A stretch of DNA of 21,974 nucleotides from DATLED01 sp035525495. GTDB lineage: Bacteria > Actinomycetota > Acidimicrobiia > Acidimicrobiales > CADCTF01. Position 1 is the first letter of the stretch. The number at the start of each line of letters is the position of its first letter. Position numbers and translations under genes: made by a program. A model generated the notes under the pieces. It searched no databases, was not told the DNA's origin, and was given only the letters and a program-made list of their open reading frames with translations. Below are positions 1 to 6,843 of this stretch, piece by piece. The stretch is taken from positions 1-21,974 of the forward strand of contig DATLED010000057.1 in the NCBI GenBank assembly GCA_035525495.1, read 5' to 3'.

Positions 1-1
1 C

Positions 2-313
2 TCCGAACCGGACGTCAGCGACGATCGCTCCTTCACGCTGCGGGTCGCCTTCGCCCCGGAGCTCCCCGACGAGACCCGCCTCGAGCTCTTCGAGCGCCGC
101 CGCACCGAGCTGCTCGGTCGGCGCGACGACGTCCGCCGCCGGCGCGACGACCGCACCTCGGCCCGGACCCACTCGTACCTCGGCGCGCTGCTCGAGCGCG
201 ACGCCGACCAGCTCGCCACCGACCTCGCCTGGCTCGACCGCCTCATCGAGGGGGAGCGCTCCCGCTCGACCTCGGCGTTCGCACCAGCGCTTCTCCAGGA
301 GGAACCCACATGA
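2..313 (+). CDS. PadR-family transcriptional regulator, C-terminal part (5' end outside window)
   Basis: The open frame runs in from the left edge and stops at the TGA at 311-313. About 103 residues are visible. They are rich in Arg, Asp, Glu and Leu, and end in a helical stretch containing YLGALLERDADQLATDLAWL, which resembles the C-terminal dimerisation helix region of PadR/Vir-type regulators. The winged-helix DNA-binding half lies outside the window. The stop overlaps the ATG of the inositol-phosphate synthase gene (ATGA), so the two are very probably co-transcribed and translationally coupled. A PadR-like gene directly upstream of ino1 also occurs in Mycobacterium (Rv0047c-Rv0046c), which supports the call. 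The regulator may control ino1 or its own operon. That is inference, since the promoter region is not visible. Confidence 0.75.
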   Translation, partial: SEPDVSDDRSFTLRVAFAPELPDETRLELFERRRTELLGRRDDVRRRRDDRTSARTHSYLGALLERDADQLATDLAWLDRLIEGERSRSTSAFAPALLQEEPT

Positions 314-1383
314 GCAAGATCCGACTCGCCATCGCCGGCATGGGCAACTGCGCCAGCTCGCTGGTGCAGGGCATCCACTACTACGCGGACGCCGACCCGG
401 CGGACCGGGTGCCGGGCCTGATGCACGTCGTCCTCGGCGGCTACCACGTCGGCGACGTGGAGTTCGTGGCCGCCTTCGACGTCGACGCCACCAAGGTCGG
501 TCTCGACCTCGGCAAGGCGATCTACGCCGACATCAACAACACGATCCGCTTCGCCGAGGTGTCGGACCTCGGCGTGACCGTGCAGCGCGGCCCGACCTTC
601 GACGGCTTCGGCGAGTTCTACCGCCAGGTCGCCGAGGAGTCGCCGCTCGAGCCGGTCGACGTCGCCCAGGCGCTCCGCGACAGCGGGGCCGACGTCCTCG
701 TCTCCTACCTCCCGGTCGGTTCGGAGGAGGCGCAGAAGCACTACGCGCAGGCGTGCATCGATGCGGGCGTCGCCTTCGTCAACGCCATCCCGGTGTTCAT
801 CGCCAGCGACCCGGTGTGGGCGCAGAAGTTCACCGACGCGGGCGTACCTATCGTCGGCGACGACATCAAGAGCCAGGTCGGCGCCACCATCGTCCACCGC
901 ACGCTCGCCCGCCTCTTCGAGGATCGCGGGACGACGATCGACCACACGTACCAGCTGAACTTCGGCGGGAACATGGACTTCATGAACATGCTCGAGCGGA
1001 AGCGTCTGAAGTCCAAGAAGATCTCCAAGACGCAGTCCGTCACGAGCCAGATCGACCAGGGCATCACCGACCGAGACGTCCACATCGGCCCGTCCGATCA
1101 CGTGCCGTGGCTCGAGGATCGCAAGTGGGCGTTCATCCGCCTCGAGGGTCGCAACTTCGGCGACGTCCCGCTCATGGTCGAGCTCAAGCTCGAGGTCCAC
1201 GACTCGCCGAACTCGGCCGGCGTGATCATCGACGCGCTCCGCTTGGCCAAGGTCGCCAAGGACCGCGGCCTCGGCGGGCCCGTGATGGGGGCCAGTGCCT
1301 ACTTCATGAAGTCTCCGCCGGTGCAGTACCGCGACGAGGTCGCCCGCGAGATGGTCGAGGCCTTCGCCGCTGAACCCGAATAG
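310..1383 (+). CDS. ino1: Inositol-3-phosphate synthase (myo-inositol-1-phosphate synthase)
   Basis: The 357-residue cytosolic enzyme converts glucose-6-phosphate to inositol-3-phosphate with bound NAD. This is the committed step toward phosphatidylinositol and mycothiol in actinobacteria. An N-terminal Rossmann motif GMGNCASS sits at residues 10-17. The family signatures GDDIKSQ and LNFGGNMDFMNML are present in the middle, followed by the Lys-rich KRLKSKKISKTQS stretch of the active-site region. The length matches the short actinobacterial form rather than the roughly 500-residue eukaryotic form. The ATG at 310 has a strong AGGAGG ribosome site just upstream (about 297-302) and overlaps the stop of the PadR gene. 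It ends close to convergent minus-strand genes. Nothing in the catalytic motifs looks damaged. Confidence 0.95.
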   Translation: MSKIRLAIAGMGNCASSLVQGIHYYADADPADRVPGLMHVVLGGYHVGDVEFVAAFDVDATKVGLDLGKAIYADINNTIRFAEVSDLGVTVQRGPTFDGFGEFYRQVAEESPLEPVDVAQALRDSGADVLVSYLPVGSEEAQKHYAQACIDAGVAFVNAIPVFIASDPVWAQKFTDAGVPIVGDDIKSQVGATIVHRTLARLFEDRGTTIDHTYQLNFGGNMDFMNMLERKRLKSKKISKTQSVTSQIDQGITDRDVHIGPSDHVPWLEDRKWAFIRLEGRNFGDVPLMVELKLEVHDSPNSAGVIIDALRLAKVAKDRGLGGPVMGASAYFMKSPPVQYRDEVAREMVEAFAAEPE

Positions 1384-1386
1384 AGG

Positions 1387-1512
1387 TCAGCGCGGCGAGG
1401 CGCGGAGCGAGAGCGACGGGAAGTCGCCGACGTCGACGAAGTCCGACGGGACGTCGATCGGCGTGCGGGCGGCCCACCGCAGCCGGGTGGCGAGGACAGG
1501 GTCCTCGGTCAC
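1387..1512 (-). CDS. Possible 41-residue small protein, unknown function
   Basis: A short frame opens with GTG at 1512, overlapping the TGA of the upstream phosphatase-family gene as GTGA, and closes with TGA at 1389-1387, just past the end of ino1. The peptide begins MTEDPVLATRLRWAARTP and has no recognisable motif or membrane segment. The stop-start overlap matches the coupling style used by several other gene pairs here, and the frame fills almost all of the space between the two convergent neighbours. It may be a real small gene, the stump of a longer one, or chance in GC-rich DNA. Confidence 0.3.
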   Translation of the reverse strand: MTEDPVLATRLRWAARTPIDVPSDFVDVGDFPSLSLRASPR

Positions 1513-2216
1513 GGCACGTCCACCTCGACGACCAGCGCGCGGTGGTCGGAGCTCGCCGTGGCGACGACCTCGACGGCGGCGACGGACAATTCGCTCGACA
1601 CGGCCACGTGGTCGATGCGGACCCGCGGGTCGTCGTTGGGGAACGTCGGCGAGGACCCGTCCGCGAGCACCATGCCGGCTTCCTCGACGACCGGCGCCAC
1701 CTCCTCGGATAGGAGGTTGAGGTCGCCGACGAGCAGTCGGGGGCCGGGCCGGTTCGTCAGCAGTTCGACGACCGCCCGGAGCTGACCGTGCACCTCCGGG
1801 CGGTGGATCGACAGATGGGTCGCGGCCACCGACACGGCGGGCGTTCCCTCGCCGAGGTCGACGGTCGCCAGGATGACGGCGCGCGGTTCGTTCCGGCGAT
1901 GCGCCCGGGGGAGACGTGCGACCTCGACGTCACGCATCCGGCCCCGCGCCAGCAGGGCGTTGCCGTACTTGCCGATCCCGCCGACCCTGGCGGCCTTGCC
2001 GAAGACGACCTCGGTCCCGGTCGCCTCGGCGACCGCCGCCGCCTGGTCGAGGCGACCCGACCGCGGCACGCCGACGTCGACCTCCTGCAGAGCGAGGACG
2101 TCGGGCCGCAGCTCAGCCGCCGAGTGCCGCAGCAACGAAACGTCGACGACGCCCGATCCGTCGGAGCGCCGTCCGTGGAGGATGTTGAAGCTGACCACTC
2201 GAACTCGGCGCACCAC
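1509..2216 (-). CDS. Endonuclease/exonuclease/phosphatase (EEP) family hydrolase
   Basis: The protein of about 235 residues has the complete EEP metal-dependent phosphoesterase signature. N11 lies in SFNILHG, E45 in LQEVD, H134 in ATHLS, D165 and N167 in GDLN, D202-H203 in RIDHV, and the terminal D224-H225 in SSDHRAL. Members cleave phosphodiester or phosphomonoester bonds of nucleic acids, inositol phosphates or phospholipids. The substrate cannot be read from the sequence. No signal peptide or membrane segment is visible, so it is probably cytosolic. GTG codons at 2216 and 2213 are both possible starts. No Shine-Dalgarno precedes them, but a CAGAAT hexamer lies just upstream (2227-2222). 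It is divergent from the methyltransferase gene with only 30 bp between starts. Its neighbour ino1 makes inositol phosphate, a suggestive but unproven link. Confidence 0.88.
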   Translation of the reverse strand: MVRRVRVVSFNILHGRRSDGSGVVDVSLLRHSAAELRPDVLALQEVDVGVPRSGRLDQAAAVAEATGTEVVFGKAARVGGIGKYGNALLARGRMRDVEVARLPRAHRRNEPRAVILATVDLGEGTPAVSVAATHLSIHRPEVHGQLRAVVELLTNRPGPRLLVGDLNLLSEEVAPVVEEAGMVLADGSSPTFPNDDPRVRIDHVAVSSELSVAAVEVVATASSDHRALVVEVDVP

Positions 2217-2221
2217 GCGTC

Positions 2222-2227
2222 ATTCTG
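2222..2227 (-). promoter_or_regulatory. Candidate -10 element (CAGAAT) for EEP-family gene
   Basis: CAGAAT on the minus strand lies 5 nt before the GTG at 2216 (8 nt before the GTG at 2213). The same hexamer sits 6 nt before the start codons at 3868 and 14776. No -35 hexamer is obvious. The spacing would give a leaderless or nearly leaderless mRNA. Confidence 0.4.
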
Positions 2228-2234
2228 ATCTGCG

Positions 2235-2240
2235 TACGCT
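2235..2240 (+). promoter_or_regulatory. Candidate -10 element (TACGCT) for methyltransferase gene
   Basis: TACGCT fits the actinobacterial TAnnnT -10 consensus and ends exactly 6 nt before the ATG at 2247, so transcription should begin at or next to the start codon. There is no Shine-Dalgarno. It lies back to back with the opposite-strand CAGAAT element, so both promoters share a 30-bp gap. Confidence 0.5.
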
Positions 2241-2246
2241 CGGTTC

Positions 2247-2987
2247 ATGCCCACCGACAACGCCGCCGCCTGGGACCGCCACTCGAGCGCGTACCAGCAG
2301 GGCGCGGCGCTGCCCACCGACGTCGCCAACTACGGACCCGACATCCCCAACGAGCGTGACCTTCGCCTGCTCGGTGACCTCAGCGGCAAGCGGGTACTCG
2401 AGCTCGGATGCGGCGGCGCACAGTGCTCGATCGCCTTCGCCAAGCAAGGCGCGGTCGCCATAGGCGTCGACTTCTCCGCCGAGCAGTTGGCCTTCGCCCG
2501 CCGCCTCACCGAACGGGAGAACGTCCGCATCGAGCTGCACCATGGTGACCTCGCGGACCTCGCCTTCGTCCGGGCGGATTCGATCGACCTCGTCTTCTCC
2601 TCGTACTCGTTCGGCTACGTCGAGGACCTCAACCGCGTCTTCCGCCAAGTCCATCGCGTGCTGAAGGTCGGGGCGCCGCTCGTCTTCTCCCTGCCGCACC
2701 CGAGCTACGACATGATCGACGACGACGACGCCGAGTCGCCGCTGTTGATCCGCCGGTCGTACTTCGACCGTTCCCCGATCGACTACGAGTGGAACGGCAT
2801 CAAGTTCACCGACTACCACCACACGATCTCGGACCTCTACATGGGGCTGTCGAGGACGGGCTACCGAGTGGACGTGATGATCGAGCCCGAACCCACCGCC
2901 GGTGGCCCCCGCTCGATCTTCTGGCGAGACGCCTTCCGCTACGTGCCCCGGACGTTGATCATCCGCGCCCGCAAGGAAGGCAACTAA
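2247..2987 (+). CDS. Class I SAM-dependent methyltransferase
   Basis: This 246-residue protein has a seven-strand Rossmann methyltransferase core. Motif I VLELGCGGAQCSIAFA is near residues 50-65, the acidic loop GVDFS follows, and the motif II/III regions HHGDLADL and DLVFSSYSFGYVEDL precede FRQVHRVLKVGAPLVFSLPHP. This resembles the methyltransf_11/25 group acting on small molecules. The C-terminal third (from about residue 150) contains an acidic DDDDAES loop and a cap-like segment that probably shapes the substrate pocket. The substrate is unknown. The ATG at 2247 is supported by the adjacent TACGCT element and by the N-terminal WDRHSSAYQQG, typical of this group. Its stop overlaps the stop of the convergent patatin gene by 4 bp. 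Confidence 0.88.
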   Translation: MPTDNAAAWDRHSSAYQQGAALPTDVANYGPDIPNERDLRLLGDLSGKRVLELGCGGAQCSIAFAKQGAVAIGVDFSAEQLAFARRLTERENVRIELHHGDLADLAFVRADSIDLVFSSYSFGYVEDLNRVFRQVHRVLKVGAPLVFSLPHPSYDMIDDDDAESPLLIRRSYFDRSPIDYEWNGIKFTDYHHTISDLYMGLSRTGYRVDVMIEPEPTAGGPRSIFWRDAFRYVPRTLIIRARKEGN

Positions 2988-3868
2988 CCCAGCACCCGCC
3001 TGACGACCGCAGCCGAGGCGGCACCGTCGTCGACACCGATCTCGACACCGCGAACGCGGAACGCCGGGTTCATGAGGTTGAGCAGCCCGATCTCGGCGCC
3101 GAACCGCGGGCCGGGCGCTATCCGCGCGACGGCGGTGCCGACCTCCTCGAGCTGCTCGGCCTCGACCTCCACGGCGCTCCGGCGACCCGGCTCGGTCGGC
3201 GCCGCCGCCGTCGGCGCGATCACGACGACGACATCGAGCGCTTCGGCGACCAGCACGTCCGCGTTCGTCCCGGACCACACCCCGCCGTCGGTGTAGCGCG
3301 ACCCACCGATGCCCACGGTCGGGAACATTCCCGGAACGGCGCAGGACGACGCGACCGCGCGGGCGAGATCGACGAGCCCGGCATCGGCGGACGTCCACAT
3401 CCGTCGCTCGCCGGTGTTGCAGTCGAGAGCGGCGATCCGCAGGTCCTGAGCGGGCCACGCCCTGCCCTTGCCGATCGTCGCCTCGAAGCTCTCGACCCAG
3501 CGCTCCTCCGGCGGCGTCGGTGCGGCCATCGCCTTCTGGCCGACGACGCGGGCAACCTCAGGCGTCACTTTCGGCGCCTTGCGCAGCTCGCCGAAGATCT
3601 CCATCACGACCGACATGTCGCCGCGCGGTCGCGTCCCCTCGGACGGCGCCGGCCCGCGCTCATCGCCGCGCGACTGCTCCTCGACCAGGGACTCGACGGT
3701 CGCGCCCAGCGCCAGCCGCGTCCCGACCACCGAGCCGGCGGAGGTTCCGACGATCACGGCCGCATCCGCCGGGTCGAGCACGCCCGCCCGCTGCAATCCG
3801 GCGAGCACGCCCACCTCCCACGCGATCCCCACCACACCACCACCACCGAGGACGAGTCCGAAGCGCAC
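2984..3868 (-). CDS. Patatin-like phospholipase family protein
   Basis: This 294-residue serine hydrolase has a patatin fold. The oxyanion-hole glycines GGGG are at residues 8-11, the nucleophile elbow GTSAG is at 41-45 (Ser43), and the catalytic Asp of the Ser-Asp dyad lies in TDGG (Asp194). Enzymes of this family release fatty acids from glycerolipids, and many bacterial members are uncharacterised. No signal peptide or TM segment is seen, so the protein is probably cytosolic or membrane-peripheral. The GTG start at 3868 places the glycine loop at the usual distance from the N-terminus. The start is preceded by CAGAAT and no Shine-Dalgarno, within a gap of only 19 bp after the upstream gene. 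It may therefore have its own promoter as well as readthrough from that gene. Confidence 0.88.
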   Translation of the reverse strand: MRFGLVLGGGGVVGIAWEVGVLAGLQRAGVLDPADAAVIVGTSAGSVVGTRLALGATVESLVEEQSRGDERGPAPSEGTRPRGDMSVVMEIFGELRKAPKVTPEVARVVGQKAMAAPTPPEERWVESFEATIGKGRAWPAQDLRIAALDCNTGERRMWTSADAGLVDLARAVASSCAVPGMFPTVGIGGSRYTDGGVWSGTNADVLVAEALDVVVVIAPTAAAPTEPGRRSAVEVEAEQLEEVGTAVARIAPGPRFGAEIGLLNLMNPAFRVRGVEIGVDDGAASAAVVRRVLG

Positions 3869-3874
3869 CGCGCC

Positions 3875-3880
3875 ATTCTG
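3875..3880 (-). promoter_or_regulatory. Candidate -10 element (CAGAAT) for patatin gene
   Basis: CAGAAT on the minus strand ends 6 nt before the GTG at 3868. It is the same hexamer and nearly the same spacing as at the EEP and DegV genes. It lies in the 19-bp gap after the 147-residue helical protein gene. No -35 hexamer is visible, and the start has no ribosome-binding site. Confidence 0.4.
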
Positions 3881-3887
3881 CCTCGCG

Positions 3888-4331
3888 CTAGTCGCTGGCC
3901 TCGATGTCGACGTTGTATGCCTCGTAGACGAGGTCGGCGCCGAGGTGGCGGTGGTGGACGATCGCCGTCAACAGCTCGACGACCCGCGTCCGCGCGTCGG
4001 GAACGTCGCCGTCGTCGTCGCCGTCCGGCAAGGCGGCGGCGGCGGTCGCCAACGCGGCGCGCAGGACGGTGTGATCGGCTCGCGTCCTCTCGACACGATG
4101 GGCCAGACGGGGCACGGCGGCGGCGATGTCGGCGAGCAGGCCATCGGGCGCCTCGGTGCTCTCGATGTGCGCGTCCAGCGACTCGGACAACGACGCCAGC
4201 TCCTCCCGCAGTTCGACGGACCACGCCTTCACCCGTCCACGCGCGGCGCTCGACAGCGCGGACTCGACCGCCCCGACTGCGGCTCGGAGACCGGCTCGGT
4301 GCTGCCGGGCCTCTTCCAGACGATCGCTCAC
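3888..4331 (-). CDS. Hypothetical alpha-helical protein, 147 residues
   Basis: I do not recognise a characterised family. The protein is almost entirely predicted helix, rich in Ala, Glu, Arg and Leu with heptad-like spacing in residues 1-105 (for example LREELASLSESLDAHIES). An acidic linker DGDDDGD follows, then the ending HHRHLGADLVYEAYNVDIEASD. A similar ending, histidine-rich then GADLVYEAY, recurs in small actinobacterial helical proteins, to my recollection. The two adjacent His residues could bind metal, but I see no full hemerythrin motif. The GTG start at 4331 is well supported by an AAGGAGG ribosome site 4-5 nt upstream. It lies between the desulfhydrase gene and the patatin gene, all on the minus strand. 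Confidence 0.7.
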   Translation of the reverse strand: MSDRLEEARQHRAGLRAAVGAVESALSSAARGRVKAWSVELREELASLSESLDAHIESTEAPDGLLADIAAAVPRLAHRVERTRADHTVLRAALATAAAALPDGDDDGDVPDARTRVVELLTAIVHHRHLGADLVYEAYNVDIEASD

Positions 4332-4424
4332 GGGGCCTCCTTCGGTGGGCGTTGCTCCGCGCCTTCGGATCCGCCCGCGGGCTCACTCATCATCCGAGAC
4401 CGTACGCCCCGCACCGCTCCGCTG

Positions 4425-5405
4425 CTACGGCGAGAACGAACGGATCCAATCCGCGTAGGCGTGGGTGAACAGCGCTGGCGTTCCGCCGGTGTGCACGAAC
4501 ACGATCGAGCCGTGGTCCGGCAACCGGTCCTCGCGGGCAGCAGCCACGAGCCCTGCCATGGCCTTGCCGGTGTAGACGGGATCGAGCAACAGCCCCTCGA
4601 GCGTCGCCGCCAGATGGAGCGCCTCGCGGCACTCGTCCGTGGGCGCGCCGTAGCCAGGTCCGTAGCGATCGTGGTCGACCTGGACGCGGCCGCCTGGCGC
4701 CGACAGCGCCGCCAGACCTGCGGCCTCGGCGGCCTTCTCCGGTACCCGCTCGTCGAGGTCCGGCCGAGTTCCCACATCGACGCCGAGGACCTTGGTGTGT
4801 TCGCCGACAGCGGCGACGAGTCCGGCATGCGTTCCACCCGAGCCATCCGCCGTCACGACGAGCGAGAGGTCCGGCCGCGCCTCGACGAGCTCCAGGCCGC
4901 AGGCCACGTACCCGAGCGCCCCGATCGTCGACGCGCCACCGACGGGGATCCGGTACGGCCGCCGACCCTCCGCCTGGAGGCGGTCGCACTGCTCCTCGAT
5001 CGCGGCCTCGGCGCCGTAGTAGTCACGGGTTCCGGCCCACACGATCTCGGGGCGCAGCACCTCGTCGAGCAGGACGTTGCCCGTCGGCACCGACGGTCGC
5101 GGCGACGTGAGCACGATCGTGCACGCGAGTCCGAGCCGGGCGGCTGCGGCGGCGGTGATCCGGCAGTGGTTGCTCTGGCGGCCGCCGCCCGTCACCAAGG
5201 TGTCACACCCCTGTGCCAGCGCTTCGCCGATCAGGAACTCGAGCTTGCGCACCTTGTTGCCGCCGCCGCCGAGCCCGTTCACGTCGTCGCGCTTCACGAA
5301 CAACCGGCCGGGCTCGATGCCGAGCGCGGCGCCGAGACGGTCCATCGGCTCGAGCGGCGTGGGTGACACCGATGCCAGCCGGGTCCTCGGGTGGTCATCG
5401 AGCAC
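4425..5405 (-). CDS. dcyD: D-cysteine desulfhydrase / ACC deaminase family PLP enzyme
   Basis: This 326-residue fold-type II PLP enzyme closely follows E. coli DcyD in pattern. It has an N-terminal PTPLEP, then the PLP lysine K51 in GGNKVRKLEF, the cofactor-contacting QSNH (77-80), PYRIPVGGAS, the glycine-rich SGGTHAG loop, the long signature EGLLLDPVYTGKAMAG and the C-terminal HTGGTPALF. DcyD splits D-cysteine into pyruvate, ammonia and sulfide. Paralogues deaminate 1-aminocyclopropane-1-carboxylate or act on L-cysteate, so exact substrate specificity is uncertain. I chose the GTG at 5405 because it keeps the conserved N-terminal strand (RTRLASVSPTPLEP) and sits 7 nt after a TATCGT hexamer. 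Longer upstream frames run into the divergent gene. The divergent thiol-dioxygenase-like gene begins 30 bp away. Confidence 0.85.
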   Translation of the reverse strand: MLDDHPRTRLASVSPTPLEPMDRLGAALGIEPGRLFVKRDDVNGLGGGGNKVRKLEFLIGEALAQGCDTLVTGGGRQSNHCRITAAAAARLGLACTIVLTSPRPSVPTGNVLLDEVLRPEIVWAGTRDYYGAEAAIEEQCDRLQAEGRRPYRIPVGGASTIGALGYVACGLELVEARPDLSLVVTADGSGGTHAGLVAAVGEHTKVLGVDVGTRPDLDERVPEKAAEAAGLAALSAPGGRVQVDHDRYGPGYGAPTDECREALHLAATLEGLLLDPVYTGKAMAGLVAAAREDRLPDHGSIVFVHTGGTPALFTHAYADWIRSFSP

Positions 5406-5412
5406 GGCGCGG

Positions 5413-5418
5413 ACGATA
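5413..5418 (-). promoter_or_regulatory. Candidate -10 element (TATCGT) for desulfhydrase gene
   Basis: TATCGT on the minus strand matches TAnnnT and ends 7 nt before the GTG at 5405, predicting a leaderless mRNA. On the plus strand a weaker CAGACT at 5423-5428 lies 7 nt before the GTG at 5436 of the divergent cupin gene. The two promoters would overlap within 30 bp, which would allow joint control. Confidence 0.45.
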
Positions 5419-5435
5419 CCGGCAGACTCAGCACC

Positions 5436-6023
5436 GTGACGGCTGTGCTCGAGGACCTCGTCGCCGCCGCGGAGGACGCGCTCGGAGACCCGCATCTCGC
5501 GAGCGACCGGGCGCGCGCCGAGGCCATGGCCCCCGCGATGACCGCGCTCATCGCCGCCGGAGCGCCCGTTCCCGCCTGGTCCGAGGAGCCATACGAAGGC
5601 GGTGCCGTCGGCAACCTCGTCCACGCGGACCCTGATGGGCGCTTCCACGTGCTCGTGGTCGTCTTCCCGGAAGGGACGTCGAGTGGCATCCACTTCCACG
5701 GGTGCTGGGGGTTGATCGGCTACCTCCGCGGCGGCGACGAGGAGACGAGGTACGCAGAAATCGACGGTGTGCCCACCGAGGTCGAGCGGCGGGCATGGCG
5801 GGAGGGCGACATCGCCTACCTCCTCCCGGACGAGGGCGAGGGCTGGCACCGGGTGCGCAACCCGGGGCCTGGCACTGGCGTCAGCGTCCACGTGCTGTGC
5901 CGGACCCCGGCGATGCACCCCCACCAGTACTGGGACCGACGTGCGGGCCGGGTCCTCGAGTTCCCGTTCGTGGAGGTCGCTCCCGATCGGTGGGTCGCGC
6001 GCGTCGAGGGCCTCGACACGTGA
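5436..6023 (+). CDS. Cysteine dioxygenase-like cupin (thiol dioxygenase, COG5553-type)
   Basis: This 195-residue protein has a central cupin barrel. The first metal motif GIHFHGCWGLIGYLRG follows the pattern of bacterial cysteine/3-mercaptopropionate dioxygenases (IHxH then WGxxGxLxG). A third His ligand is likely in WHRVRNPG, and the strand VSVHVLC closes the barrel. As in cysteine dioxygenases, the Glu of the ordinary cupin motif is missing. Such enzymes use Fe(II) and O2 to oxidise a thiol to a sulfinate. The sequence does not reveal which thiol. The GTG at 5436 is preferred over an ATG at 5391, because the longer form would overlap the divergent desulfhydrase gene. Its stop overlaps the next gene as GTGA. 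Pairing with D-cysteine desulfhydrase suggests a cysteine-breakdown role (inference). Confidence 0.75.
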   Translation: MTAVLEDLVAAAEDALGDPHLASDRARAEAMAPAMTALIAAGAPVPAWSEEPYEGGAVGNLVHADPDGRFHVLVVVFPEGTSSGIHFHGCWGLIGYLRGGDEETRYAEIDGVPTEVERRAWREGDIAYLLPDEGEGWHRVRNPGPGTGVSVHVLCRTPAMHPHQYWDRRAGRVLEFPFVEVAPDRWVARVEGLDT

Positions 6024-6823
6024 ACGTCGGCTCGCTCACCATCGACCCGGTCATCGACGGGTCCGCCCGCATGCCGGCAACCGCCGCGTTCGCCGGCACG
6101 ACCGACGAGGATTGGGCTCCGCATCGCGCCCTGCTCGAAGGGGACGGCACCCTCGAGATGACGCTCGGCGGGTTCCTCGTCCGGGCCGGTGATCGCGTGG
6201 TGCTGGTCGACGCCGGCATGGGTCCGTTCACCTGGGGGCCGTTCGTCGGCGGGCAGCTCCTCGTCAACCTCGCGGCGCTGGGGGTCGCACCCGACGAGAT
6301 CACCGACGTGCTGTTCACGCACCTCCACTTCGATCACGTCGGTTGGGCGACGCAGCAGGGCCGGATCGTCTTCCCGAACGCCACCTACCGGTGCCACGAG
6401 CGCGACTGGGAGCACTTCGTCGGCCCCGACGAGGGCGCCACCAAGAAGCTCCTCCCGATCGCAGATCGCCTCGAGCCGTGGTCCGGGAGCGGACCTCTCC
6501 TGCCCGGGATCGACCTGATGGCGGCGGCGGGGCACACGCCAGGCAGCACGATCGTCGTCCTGTCGTCCGGCGACGAGCGGGCGATGCTTCTCGGCGACGT
6601 CGTCCACTGTCCCGTCGAGCTCCTCGACGACGAATGGCAGGGGATGTCCGACGTCGACCCCGAGCTCGCCCTCCGCACCCGGACGGCCCTTGCCAAGGAG
6701 CTCGAAGGTCGCGACATCCCCGTGGCCGCCGCCCACTTTCCCGGGATGCGGTTCGGGCGGCTCCTTGCGGCGAGTGGCCGCCGCTCGTGGCGACTCGACG
6801 GATTGGGCCTTCATCCGGGTTAG
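6020..6823 (+). CDS. Metallo-beta-lactamase fold hydrolase
   Basis: The protein is 267 residues. The MBL-fold zinc motif HLHFDH is at residues 101-106. Further ligands are His172 in GHTPGST, Asp193 in LGDVVH, and a late His in AAAHFPG. The N-terminal strand-loop carrying VLVDAGMG precedes the first motif, as in AHL lactonase-, glyoxalase II- and alkyl-sulfatase-like members. The dinuclear metal site looks intact, but the substrate cannot be assigned. Strict co-translation with the thiol-dioxygenase-like gene (GTGA overlap at 6020-6023) suggests a shared pathway, possibly hydrolysis of a thioester or a sulfur-containing product (inference). The GTG start at 6020 follows from that overlap, and a GTG at this point gives the usual N-terminal length. 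Confidence 0.85.
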   Translation: MNVGSLTIDPVIDGSARMPATAAFAGTTDEDWAPHRALLEGDGTLEMTLGGFLVRAGDRVVLVDAGMGPFTWGPFVGGQLLVNLAALGVAPDEITDVLFTHLHFDHVGWATQQGRIVFPNATYRCHERDWEHFVGPDEGATKKLLPIADRLEPWSGSGPLLPGIDLMAAAGHTPGSTIVVLSSGDERAMLLGDVVHCPVELLDDEWQGMSDVDPELALRTRTALAKELEGRDIPVAAAHFPGMRFGRLLAASGRRSWRLDGLGLHPG

Positions 6824-6843
6824 GAACAAGCCGACACAACGCT

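Noticed and set aside
3468..5366. A 632-codon plus-strand frame antisense to the patatin, helical protein and desulfhydrase genes
   Set aside because: It has low-complexity composition and no domain. All three minus-strand genes have recognisable families, ribosome sites or promoter elements.
5406..5924. N-terminal extension of the desulfhydrase frame to 5924
   Set aside because: It would run antisense through the cupin gene and adds 173 non-family residues. The GTG at 5405 gives the normal family length.
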